Positions 1-9,591 of a DNA stretch of 64,000 nucleotides are shown here, one piece after another. Source of the stretch: Calonectria ilicicola (lineage: Eukaryota; Ascomycota; Sordariomycetes; Hypocreales; Nectriaceae); the NCBI GenBank assembly GCA_020809705.1, contig CP085828.1, positions 6,696,001 to 6,760,000 of the forward strand, given 5' to 3'. Position 1 is the first letter of the stretch. Each line of letters begins with the position of its first letter. The translations under genes were made by a program, and so were the position numbers. The notes beneath the pieces were generated by a model. The model saw only the letters and a program-made list of their open reading frames with translations, ran no database searches and was not told the origin of the DNA.

Positions 1-378
1 CGGTCATGCGTAGCATCTGGCCATGGCAGTGGTCAGAGATAATCCGCCGGAAAGTGTTTCCGACGGCTCATACAAAGCTTCACTATGGCGCCCCGGCTCG
101 GAAAGCGGAAATTCCCTTCACTGGTCGGAATATGCACCGAGGCTTGGCCACACATGCCGATATACTTCCCGGGTGGTGCGTTTTAATTCTCGGTATATGG
201 GAACCCCGAAAGAATCCCGCAGGTGTTTTTAAAGCCTATATCGGGCAATTAATCCTTGAACTTGTGTATAAACCCCATCAACATTTACCTTTAACACCAC
301 CTACCACGGCAGTCAATCGTACCATCTTGGCCAATCCCCCACACCACTTACTGATTCTCTTTGATAATAATTCCTAAG
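1..378 (+). promoter_or_regulatory. Promoter of fumarylacetoacetase with clustered CGGAAA sites
   Basis: This is the visible upstream region of the fumarylacetoacetase gene; it continues beyond the window edge. A perfect inverted repeat CGGAAAGTGTTTCCG lies at 48-62. A direct repeat of CGGAAA occurs at 99-104 and 106-111. A further CGG-N8-CCG pair spans 126-139. CGG triplets in inverted or direct arrangement are the usual targets of fungal Zn2Cys6 factors, and one such gene lies nearby (4265-6697). A TATA-like stretch lies near 225-240. Binding by the neighbouring factor is inference. Confidence 0.5.
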
Positions 379-1722
379 ATGAAGTCGTGGCTTCCTATCC
401 CCTCGGGATCCTATTTCTCCCTGGCCAACATCCCCTTTGGCATCATCTCTACCGCTGCCATCCCCGCACGCCGCCCGGCTGTTGCCATTGGCGCTCATGT
501 GCTTGATATTGCCGCCTTTGCCAAGGAGGGTGGATTCTCTAAGCTCAGCGGCTTCCCCAGTGACAAACTCAATGTCTTTTCTGAGCCTACTCTTAACTCA
601 TTTGCTGCCCTTGGGCGACCCGTCCACAAGCTAGTTCGCGAGTACCTTCGAGATATCTTCCGCGAGGATACCCCTTACCCCGAGGCTTTGCAGTCAAATG
701 AGTCACTAAAGAAGTCAGCCCTGTTGCCTTTGAACGAGGTTGAAACTCATCTCCCTCTTACCATTGGAGATTACACAGATTTCTTTGCTGGTCGCAACCA
801 TGCCCACAATGTTGGAACCCTGTTCCGTGGCCCCGCAAATGCTCTTAACCCCAACTACAACCATATCCCAGTGGCCTACCACGGCCGAGCCAGTTCCGTT
901 GTGGTTTCTGGTACCCCTCTCCACCGACCTGTTGGTCAAGTGCTTCCCGCACCAGGAGCTACTACTCCCGTCTTCAAGCCATGTGGCAGACTCGATATTG
1001 AGCTTGAGCTTGGTACCTTTATTTGCAAGGGCAACAAGCTTGGACAGCCCATTCCCGTTAAGGAGGCCGAGGACTACATTTTCGGATATGTTCTCATGAA
1101 CGACTGGAGTGCCCGTGATATCCAGCAGTGGGAGTACGTCCCTCTTGGACCTTTCAACGCCAAGAACTTTGGAACTACCATTAGTGCTTGGGTTGTCCTC
1201 GCCGACGCCCTCGAGCCATACAAGACCCAGGGTCTCCCTAACGATGTCGAACTGCAGCCTTACCTCCGGGAGGAGCGCAAGGAGAATGTCGTCGACATCA
1301 ACCTTGAGGTAACAATCAGCAGTAAGTGATCCCAGCTTCTAGTTGTTTCGAAACATTATTGACTCGGTAATTTAGCTGCCAAGGGCAACTCCCGCACCAT
1401 TAGCCGCACATCATCCAAGAACCTTCTGTGGTCTTGGCCCCAGATGATTGCCCACCACACCATTACCGGATGCAACCTCCGAACTGGTGATCTTTTGGGC
1501 AGCGGTACTGTCTCCGGCTTTGACGCTGGCACTTATGGCAGTATCCTGGAGCACACCAAGGGTGGCAAGGAGGTCCTTGAGATTGATGGTGGCGAGACCC
1601 GCAAGTTCCTCGAGGATGGTGACACAGTTACGATCCGAGGATGGTCCGGAAGCAACGAGGATGAGTTGGTCGGATTCGGCGAGTGTGTCGGTCAGATTTT
1701 GGCCCCTTCGTACCAAGTATAA
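379..1722 (+). CDS. fahA: Fumarylacetoacetase (fumarylacetoacetate hydrolase)
   Basis: This is the last enzyme of tyrosine, phenylalanine and phenylacetate breakdown; it splits fumarylacetoacetate into fumarate and acetoacetate in the cytosol. There are two exons, 379-1321 and 1376-1722, with a 54-nt GTAAGT...TTTAG intron; the sum is 1290 nt, 429 aa, normal for the family. The start is the first ATG in frame with the conserved N-terminus (MKSWLPIPSGSYFSLANIP). The N-terminal SH3-like domain is followed by the FAH catalytic domain. Expected metal and catalytic residues are visible: D134 (YTDF), H141, the ExE pair E208/E210 (LDIELELG) and D242 (NDWSARD). An AATAAA at 1728-1733 may serve polyadenylation. 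The gene converges on a CYP504-type P450 gene, which fits joint use in homogentisate catabolism. The family call is certain; regulation is inferred. Confidence 0.97.
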
Positions 1723-2157
1723 ATCAAAATAAATATATAGACAAAATAGATGAATCCATGATGCCCAATATCTTCCTCTAATCCATCTCGCTCACAAGTC
1801 GGGTTACCGGTGAATCAAATTTGGCGTAGATTGTCGAGAGACGTTTAGAAATGAAACAGTGGGTTATTTGGTGTTCGTGCATTTGCCCTTTTATAGCAGA
1901 GCTCGGTCACACCCGCGGCATTTACAAATGGTTCGATTTCCAACACCGGAATCAAAGGTCCACCCCTGTCCCTAATGCACGACAAGGGGAGCCAGTACAC
2001 CGACTATTACAAACGGCACAGTGAGAAATAGATGTAAAAGACTTTTTGCTCATTGAACTATGCTAAAAAGAAATGCCCAGACAGCTTGCCACTCTACCCA
2101 TGCTAATCGTCACTTCATTGTTACAAATTTGCCTTTATTCACGCCAGCTCAATACAT
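1723..2157. other. Convergent intergenic spacer
   Basis: These 435 nt separate the 3' ends of the fumarylacetoacetase and P450 genes. They hold only presumed 3' UTRs, A+T-rich with AATAAA-like strings just after the first stop codon. No coding or RNA feature was seen. Confidence 0.6.
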
Positions 2158-3770
2158 TTAAGCAGTAATCTCCAAAGCCTTCTTGAGGCTCTTGGCGTCG
2201 CGGGGCACGAACTTGGCCCGGAAGCGGGGAGGAAGGGCCACCAGACTGGTGGGGTCGGCGTTACCATCGATGGGGTGGGTGTTGACGTAGTCGTACTTCT
2301 CAACGCGGAAGCTGTTGATAAGACGCATGTAGATAAGATACAGCTCACGGTTGGCCAGAAGAGAGCCAGCGCACATGCGGTAGCCGACACCGTAAGTAAA
2401 GAGGGGTGCATCGGGCTGCTCGAGCCAGCGCTCGGGGCGGAACTCCTCGGGATCAGTCCAAACATCGCTATCTAAAAGGTGTGTTAGTAGAGCCATGATG
2501 TAGAGGTTTGAATGAATAACTTACCCATGTTGCAAGCCCAAGCGTTCAAGAAAACAACAGTGCCCTTGGGGATGGTCATGCCCTCGTGAACAACCTCCTT
2601 GATAGAAGCACGGGGGAGAGCAAGTCGGAGCACAGTAAAGTATCGCAGAGACTCCTTGACAAGAGCGACAATGTAGGCGCACTTTTGGTCATCGTTGACA
2701 TCGCACATGGGCTCAGCAGTAGAGTAGAACTTGCTAATCTCAGCAACGGCCTTCTCCTGAATCTCGGGGTGCTGGGAGAGGTAGGCAATGAACCAGGCAA
2801 CGTTGGTGGTGACGGTGTCGAGACCTCCGGAAAGCATGGTCAAGCTGATGGAGGTAAGCTCATCCTTGTTCAGCTTGGCGTCCTTGTCGAGAATGACGTT
2901 GGCCTGGATGCAGGGGCTGTAGGTACCATTGGCAATGCGCTCATCAAGTCCGCGGTTAAGGTCGCCAAGGTACTTGTCACGGCGGTTGCGCATGTCACGG
3001 GCCTTTGTGGAGTGGAAGTTGAAGGGGTTGAGGCGGAGGATGGGGATGTAGTCCTGGAGGTTGCCGGTGGTGGATCGGAACTTGCTAATCTCTTCCTCGA
3101 CGTGGGTAATCTCCTCAAACAGGTCATCCTTTTGGCTCTTGAGACGGATACCCCAGTTCAGAGTCAGGGCCAGAGACAGAGACAGACGCTGGATCATGGG
3201 CATGGGGTCGACCGGGACGCTGCCGCCATCGCCGTAAGAGAACAGCTCCTTGACAAAGTCCTTGGTCTCAACCTCGAGGTGGGGGACATAGGTGGCGACA
3301 GATGGCCTGTTGAGGGCCGAGGCAGCGCCCTTGCGGCGACGCTTGAGCGAGTCGCTGTAGGGAGAGGTGCCGATGGTGGTGCCAGCAGTGTCGGACAGGA
3401 CCTTGTGGAAGGTGTAGAACTCGGGGCGCGAGCTGAAGGCCTGCGAGTGCTTGCCGAAAATATCTCGGGCGGCGGCGGCAGAGTTGATGACGACGATTGG
3501 GATGTTGCCAAGCTGGATCTGGTAGACGGGACCAAATTTCTTGGCCCATTTTCGATACGTCTCTGCAGCGTTGACGCGAATGTCCCAGATGTTGCCGATG
3601 ACAGGGAGGCCAGAAGGGCCCGTCATGCCCTTCAATCGTTCGTTGTGTCGAACCACCTCGTTGTAGACCAGGTAGATGATTGGGGCCAGAATTATGGACA
3701 CCAGGGCAGCCTGCAGAGGGCTGTCCTGGACCGTCTGGGACACGGTCGTAATGAAGTTTGCGATTGTCAT
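2158..3770 (-). CDS. Cytochrome P450, CYP504 family (phenylacetate / hydroxyphenylacetate hydroxylase)
   Basis: A membrane-anchored monooxygenase of the CYP504 type, which in Aspergillus nidulans (PhacA, PhacB) hydroxylates phenylacetate or 3-hydroxyphenylacetate on the way to homogentisate. Exons are 3770-2525 and 2471-2158, with a 53-nt intron (donor GTAAGT, acceptor TTTTAG); 1560 nt, 519 aa. The start at 3770 (MTIANF) is preferred over an in-frame ATG at 3920 because it puts an N-terminal membrane helix (about residues 18-37) and the PSGLPVIGN hinge in the usual place. The I-helix motif is SGGLDTVTT, ExxR is at 373-376 (ESLR), and the heme loop has C449 in YGVGYRMCAG, with Tyr in place of the usual first Phe. 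The gene shares a promoter with a Zn2Cys6 regulator and faces fumarylacetoacetase. PhacA versus PhacB type cannot be settled by eye; the sequence looks closer to PhacB. Confidence 0.9.
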
Positions 3771-4264
3771 TGTTGCGAGCTGGATGGAGCTTGTACAACA
3801 AACACTTGAGACGGGACTTGTCTTGCAATGGCAGTGATGAAAACAGCGACGCCGTTCTACGTTCTTAAGGCCTAAATTTAAGAGCCTAAGCGGCACACGC
3901 AGCGGCACACACGGCGGCACATGGCTTGCCGTCCTCCTAGTACCGCTCGGAAATGGTGTTCAGCAAGCCTTTTCTTCGGCTATATCGTGTACTCGCTCGA
4001 CGTCCAGCTTAGGTAGCATAACCCCAGATCTAGCCTAGTGCATGGTCGATCTCCCCAGTCGATGCGGAGGTGGCTTGCGGGGTACTCGGAAGCCGCGGAA
4101 GCCCCTGCTCGGAAACTCGGTTCAATACCGAGGGCATCCATTACTAACTCGTCGTCCTGACTGGCGATAGATCTAAAACGAGGGCGGAATCCCTGCGATC
4201 GCGCCTCGGAAGCTCGTTTTCGTGTCGTCCACTCGCATCGCATTTCCGTCGTCTGATGTCCACC
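3771..4264. promoter_or_regulatory. Bidirectional promoter of the P450 and Zn2Cys6 genes with CTCGGAA repeats
   Basis: These 494 nt lie between divergent start codons. CTCGGAA followed by A or G occurs at 3946-3953, 4085-4092, 4108-4115 and 4205-4212. A TTTCCG (the reverse complement of CGGAAA) lies at 4243-4248. A palindrome CTCGGTTCAATACCGAG (CGG-N7-CCG) runs from 4116 to 4132. The same CGGAAA core clusters in the fumarylacetoacetase promoter (48-111). The motif density is seen directly; its role as a binding site for the adjacent factor is inferred. Confidence 0.55.
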
Positions 4265-6697
4265 ATGGAAGCCGCCTCCACCACGACGGAGCACGCCGCT
4301 CCTGAGCCCACTGAGGCCGCTGAGGGCACTCAACCCACTGCTGGCGCCCGCAAGAGGCCGGCTGGAGATGGCTTTCGCAGAGGGAAGCGAGGCAAGTACA
4401 CCTCGGTGGCATGGTATGATTCTCGCTTATCCTAACCTCACGTTATCGTGCCAATTGCTCACATTATGACAGCGATGAATGCAAGAAGAGGAAGCTCAAA
4501 TGCATCCCCGTGGATGAGTCTGGCTGTCAGCGTTGCATCGATGGAGGGCTAGTTTGTGTATATGCACAAGGCGCGAACCATGCGTCCAAAGACAAGAATG
4601 ACAGGTACGTGCCTCGCTGTGCTCTATAGTACAATACAGTACATCTTTGCACAACGCGACTAATCTCTTTTCAACATAGCAGTGTACAAATCCAAAACCT
4701 GAGCGAGGAGCTCATGAAGCTCCGCAAGCAAGTCTCAGAACTAGCCAATACAGTCACCAGCGTAAAAGAATTTAAAGATCGCCCATCTAGTGTTCAACCC
4801 AATCCTTCACCCTCTGGCGATACCATCATCGGCCAATCGCCCGCCTCTTCCCAAAGAGAAGGGGTCCCCAAAGAGCCCCAGTTTGTTGGCCCGACCAGAT
4901 CTGCCTTTGGCATCATCATCGGTGAGCGGTCGCTCACTCGCATGGGCATTCCCACGTACGATGAATTGCCCCCCAGCGGAGCCCAGTCCCCAGCAAATGG
5001 CCCAACTAGAGATTATACGGGGTGCCAAGATTACTGGCAAACCGTCACGGCCAATGAGATAGCCAGGCTCCTCACTGTTTATCAGGAGGAAGTAGAATCA
5101 GTCTACCCATTTACCAACATTGGCGAGCAAATCGCCATAGCAGACAAGATCCTGCACTACATTAGACACAGCCAGCAATATCACGATCCTGCTGAATTCG
5201 GCTTCACCCTGAAGGATGTTGAGATTGTCAAGGTTGCAATGGCCACAGCCATTGTTCTAGAGACAAACGGCAAGAAGGAATTACCCACAATGATTATCCA
5301 GTCCGTCGAAAACAATGTCTCCATAATTGCTCGCCCCGAAGTAAGCATCAAAGAACTACAACTCATCACAATGCTAGTATGTCATTGCACTATCCCGATT
5401 AATGTAAACTAAACTAACCATTAATAGAGTATTTACTACTTCCATTGCGATGAGGAACTGCTCGCCTGGCGTACAATCGGTCTCGCAGCTCGAGAAGCCC
5501 TAGAGATGGGATTGCATCGCAGAAAGAGTCTTTTGGACAAATTCAAAGACCACGAAGCACGCCGTCTTGCGACAAGAGTGTTTTGGTGCGTGTATGTGCT
5601 CGACCGTCGCTGGAGCTTTGGTACAAGTCTTTCGTTTGCGCTCGTGGACCGTGACATTGACCCAGAGCTCCCAGAGCCTGTAAGTCTTATTGCAATTATT
5701 CAATGTGGGCCAAAACCACTAACTGTCATGATAGGATGAGGAATTCTCATATCTCAAATGTATGGTCGGATACGGCCGGCTCACCTCCAAGCTATGGGAC
5801 GCCATTCCCCCATTTGGAGCCACCTCTCAGTCAATACCCGACGACACCGTCATTTCTCTAGACATGAGCACCCAGACATGGCTTCAATCGATACCCCCAG
5901 ATCTCCAATTACGCCACCCTCGTCTTGGGCTTGCACCGCGATCTCAACCACGCATCATCCACCGCCTTCGCGCGCTGTTATACCTCCGCGGGAACAACAC
6001 AAGAACCCTCATATACAGACATTATCTGCTAAGTGCTTCAAGCATCGCCGCAAACTTGAGGAGTGCCTGGCTCGTCGTCGACATTGCGCAGGACAGCATC
6101 CAGGTTCTTGTGCACCTCAACTCCACCACTGACATTTACTCTCGCCAACAAAATGTGTTCAATTACTTTTTACTCAGTGCCTTGGCCATCATCTTCTTGG
6201 CAGTATGCCACGCCCCAGACATCTTCACGGGGCCCTGCCGGAAAAGCTTCCTCGACGGCGTTGAGCTCGTCAGAGGCTTCTCGCGAGACAGCATGGTCAG
6301 CAGAAGACTGTGGAATAGCATTCGCGGTCTCCTGCCGCGCCTGAAATCTCTCGGCATGCGGGGATCTGAGGATACAGACGGAGATTTAGATAGGGACAGC
6401 CCCGCGCTAACCGTCAACTCGGCCAATCCACCTTTTGATCGCCCGCATCACTTTGAGGATGCTGAGGATATCAACGCTAGCGACATTCACACCGATAGCG
6501 GAATCGTTCCAGACCTTGACCTGGGTGGTTCGATTCCGGACATGTACCAGATGAGAAACGACCTTCTTTCTTTATTCGATGCCTTCGGACAGGGCCAAGT
6601 GTTGCCCGAAGGGTTCGGCGCTGGATTGTATGGACCAGATGACGAGTGGGGCGGCATGGGAGGTGAAATATCGAGACGGTTCCAAGGACTTATATAG
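4265..6697 (+). CDS. Zn2Cys6 transcription factor, candidate regulator of the aromatic catabolic cluster
   Basis: Nuclear fungal-specific regulator. Five exons were assembled: 4265-4413, 4473-4604, 4680-5376, 5428-5679 and 5735-6697; 2193 nt, 730 aa, every junction GT-AG and in frame. The start ATG has a CACCATGG context. The binuclear zinc cluster is split by the first intron. Its cysteines are C50, C53, C60, C68, C71 and C78 (CDECKKRKLKC, seven-residue loop, then CQRC...C). A short heptad-like stretch follows (NLSEELMKLRKQVSEL), suggesting dimerisation. The middle region carries the fungal-specific TF homology domain (for example WRTIGLAAREALEMGLHR and FWCVYVLDRR). The C-terminus is acidic, a possible activation region. 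Divergent transcription from the P450 suggests pathway-specific control, by analogy with HmgR in the Aspergillus fumigatus tyrosine cluster; the target genes are inferred. Confidence 0.9.
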
Positions 6698-6832
6698 ATA
6701 GCGTTGTCTTTATACATTTTTGCCTATACGGTTGTACAATTTTCACGGACTTTTATGGTGGCAATCATTGGGTGATATTTGTGATCATTTCAGGTGTTTA
6801 TCATTTCTTTATCTATTTTGATGCTCTAAAAT

Positions 6833-7225
6833 TTACTCATCAAGCACATTCTCGAAAAAGACCATCATAGCTCCCTTGTGCACGCTCTTGGCATAAGTCT
6901 TGAGCTCAGCGTGCGCGGCGCACTCGTTGTCGTAGTAAACCATGTCCTCTACTGAGTCGAAGACGGAGATGACTGCAATGGTGTATCCCTGGTTTCGCTG
7001 GTCCTCCTTGGTAGGTCCGGCGCGAACAGAGCGGATGTAGGGCTGGCCATTCTAATTTGCAAAAAAAGCCCGTCAGCACAAAAAGATAGACAGACGTCTG
7101 ACCATCGGGCCACTACCAACCTTGACAGCCTTGGCGGGCATGCCCTTGTAGATTTCAATCAGCTTATTCTGGTGTTCCACATCGGGAATCTTGAAGAGGG
7201 TGACGCGGTTGATTGGCTTAGACAT
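6833..7225 (-). CDS. Stress-responsive A/B-barrel (Dabb) domain protein
   Basis: Small dimeric alpha+beta-barrel protein; family members include stress-responsive proteins and small-molecule cyclases or lyases, so the exact role is open. Exons are 7225-7121 and 7051-6833, with a 69-nt intron (donor GTTGGT, acceptor ATTAG); 324 nt, 107 aa, typical of a single Dabb domain. Features seen are the first strand (INRVTLFKIP), the helix after it (HQNKLIEIYKGM) and the closing signature (GYTIAVISVFDSVEDMVYY, then HAELKTYAKSV). The start is the only ATG placed correctly before the first strand. It converges on the Zn2Cys6 gene with 135 nt between stops. Membership of the catabolic cluster is possible but unsupported. 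Confidence 0.85.
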
Positions 7226-9591
7226 GGTGGGCAACGACAAGGGTCCTTGATGCAGAAAGGGAGAGAGATGGAGTGTAACGTGCTTATGGTTCAAAAGCAA
7301 ATCAGAAATGCGCAACTTCAAGATTGGATCGATCGATCTTGAGTCACAAGATCTAAATACAATGGCGGGCTCGGAAACCCCTCTCACATTCCGAGTCCCG
7401 CCGGAAGACCTGGACATAGCCGACGGTAAGTGGAGCGGCCCACGCTTTGTCACAGTTCGTGATGGGCTTCGGACGCGGGCAGCCCAATCAGACGGCCCTC
7501 GATTGATCCCCCAGAGGTTCGGATAATCGATCCCCCTTTGAGCAGCCCGAAACCGTAAATAGTCCTCCAGCGCAGCCCCGCTCCTCCGGGGGAAAACACC
7601 GCCGGCCCCGTGTGTGTGTGTGGTGTGTGTAAGTTTGGGTGGTGACCCATCGGCAGTGTATTTTTCCCCCCGCTTACGTACAACAACACACCACTCACAC
7701 ACTCTCTCTGTCTCGAGACGGAATTTTTCAAGAAATTCCGCAACATCGGTCCGCGAAACACGGTCATTTCTTCTTTAAAGTTCGGCTTTTCGTCCGGCAG
7801 CTGTTAATACACGCAAAATCTCTGAATCAGCAGCCAATCACTGATATGCGATTGCTGTCCCAAGCACGCTACGGCTATACTTGAAGTGGGCTGGACAGGC
7901 TCTGAGGCGATCCTACACGATATTCGGCTCATCTCTCATTCTTATCGGCAGTCTTAAACCAAGGCGCAACATCTCAGTTTAACAAAACCTGCGGGGTACT
8001 AAGCGGGCATTTCGGAGGTTTGGGTTTCGGAGAATGGGATTTCGGCATTTCGACATCCTGACGTAGTGGCATTATGCATTCATTAACAACCCATCATCCA
8101 TGTCTTTGAACGCAAACTGTAAGAAATAAATCGACCCAAGGATTCACGCCTGTTGCCTTTTCGAAAGGTAATTTCTTACGGACAAACAGGGTCTTGACGC
8201 GAATTCCTTGGCTAAGTGAAAGCGGTTACTGTCTCCTCAGTCTGTGAACGAGGAAGCTATTCACATGAGTACAGTCTTAACCAGCCACTCTTCGCAAATA
8301 TCACCAAAATTGGACATTAGATTCACCAAAGCGATCATGTGAACACGACCCTTACAAAACTCAGGAACCAAACAACCATGCGCCTACACTTGTCTGGGTG
8401 TGTTTCACGCCCGTCAAAATGCACCGGGATTCACATGTCATCAACAAACACCATGGCCCCGACTCTCTCTCTACGCCAAAATGATGAGACACCAACGCTC
8501 ACTAGTGATGGATCAGTCCGTGCCCTCGTATAGAGCCTCACCTTTTCTTCCAAAGTCCACACCACATCTCTAGCGTCTCGAGCACATAGCGCATTATTCC
8601 CACGGCACTGCGCCATCCCGGGGCGATTTAGGGCTGCGACTTGCCAACTGCCATCGTCAGTGCGTAGGGCTCGATCTTGAAAGGACGCCAGGCTGCCTCC
8701 CGCCATTGTCAGGCCGTTTTATCGTGTGAAACAAAAGTCCAGCCCCCCCCCCCCCCCGATCTAAATCACTTCCCCACCGATAAGGCCATCATGGATCTCA
8801 CAGACCGCTTCGAATGAGGAGTAGGAGCAGGACGGAGGAGCTTGGACGGCATTCTCCATCCAACAGAAACCGGTCGAACCCAGCAACTTGGCTCGACTCC
8901 ACGCAGGTCGCCTAGGCGCTGGCGGCGAGGCGACAACCTCCACCAAACGGGCCAGGCCGGGGAGGGGGCTGCCCAGAATCCGGCCAGTTAGTGGGCGCCA
9001 GCCCTGTCTTTTCGTCTCAGCCGGCAAGCGGCAGAGGACGCGCGCCAGAACCTTTTGGCTTTGGGGCTAAAGAGAGGGGGACGGGCGGCGCGGGGTGACC
9101 CCGACACACACACAGCAGAAAAAAGCCTTGACCTTAATCGTTCGTTGTGGTGTTGCCACTGGTCTGGAACCTCGTGACCTCTGGGCTGGATTGTGAGCGG
9201 GGGTGGGAATGAGGCCCAGGAGGCACAGCTCTCCCCAGACTTCTGACTCGTGACTGAGTTCGGGTCCAAGCAGTGTCGATCGAATCATGGGGAGGGGTAG
9301 CTCGCCAGCGCCGCGCATTCCGGCTAAGTTGAGAGGGCAATCGACTGGAGGCCACGAGAGAACACAAGGGCAGAACACCGGGTCAGGCAGGCGTAAGATG
9401 GTAATCGTAAATGTTCATGTCCAAAGCTTCAGGCAGAAGCACAGCAAGTAATACGGATAGTAGATCCAGATCCAGATCCATAACAATATTCGCCCATTAT
9501 CCCGCTATTCCCCCAATCAAATATTCCCATTTCCTTCCAAACCTCAATATTGCATAGTTAATCACGCCGTAGTAATACCAATACACAGAAA
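7226..9591. other. Intergenic region, no gene recognised
   Basis: About 2.4 kb between the Dabb gene and the second Zn2Cys6 gene. It holds a GT-rich microsatellite around 7609-7630, a run of 15 C at 8743-8757 and a triplicated AGATCC near 9463-9480. Open frames here have no family resemblance, no ordered splice structure and overlap each other in several frames, so none is called. Confidence 0.5.

Noticed and set aside
2586..3809. Plus-strand open frame of 407 codons
   Set aside because: It lies antisense to the P450 exon and its Leu/Val/Gly-rich translation is the usual mirror of a coding strand; no family features.
4108..4132. T-arm-like hairpin (CTCGG-TTCAATA-CCGAG) suggesting a tRNA
   Set aside because: No acceptor, D or anticodon arms could be found around it; better explained as CGG-type operator sequence in a promoter.
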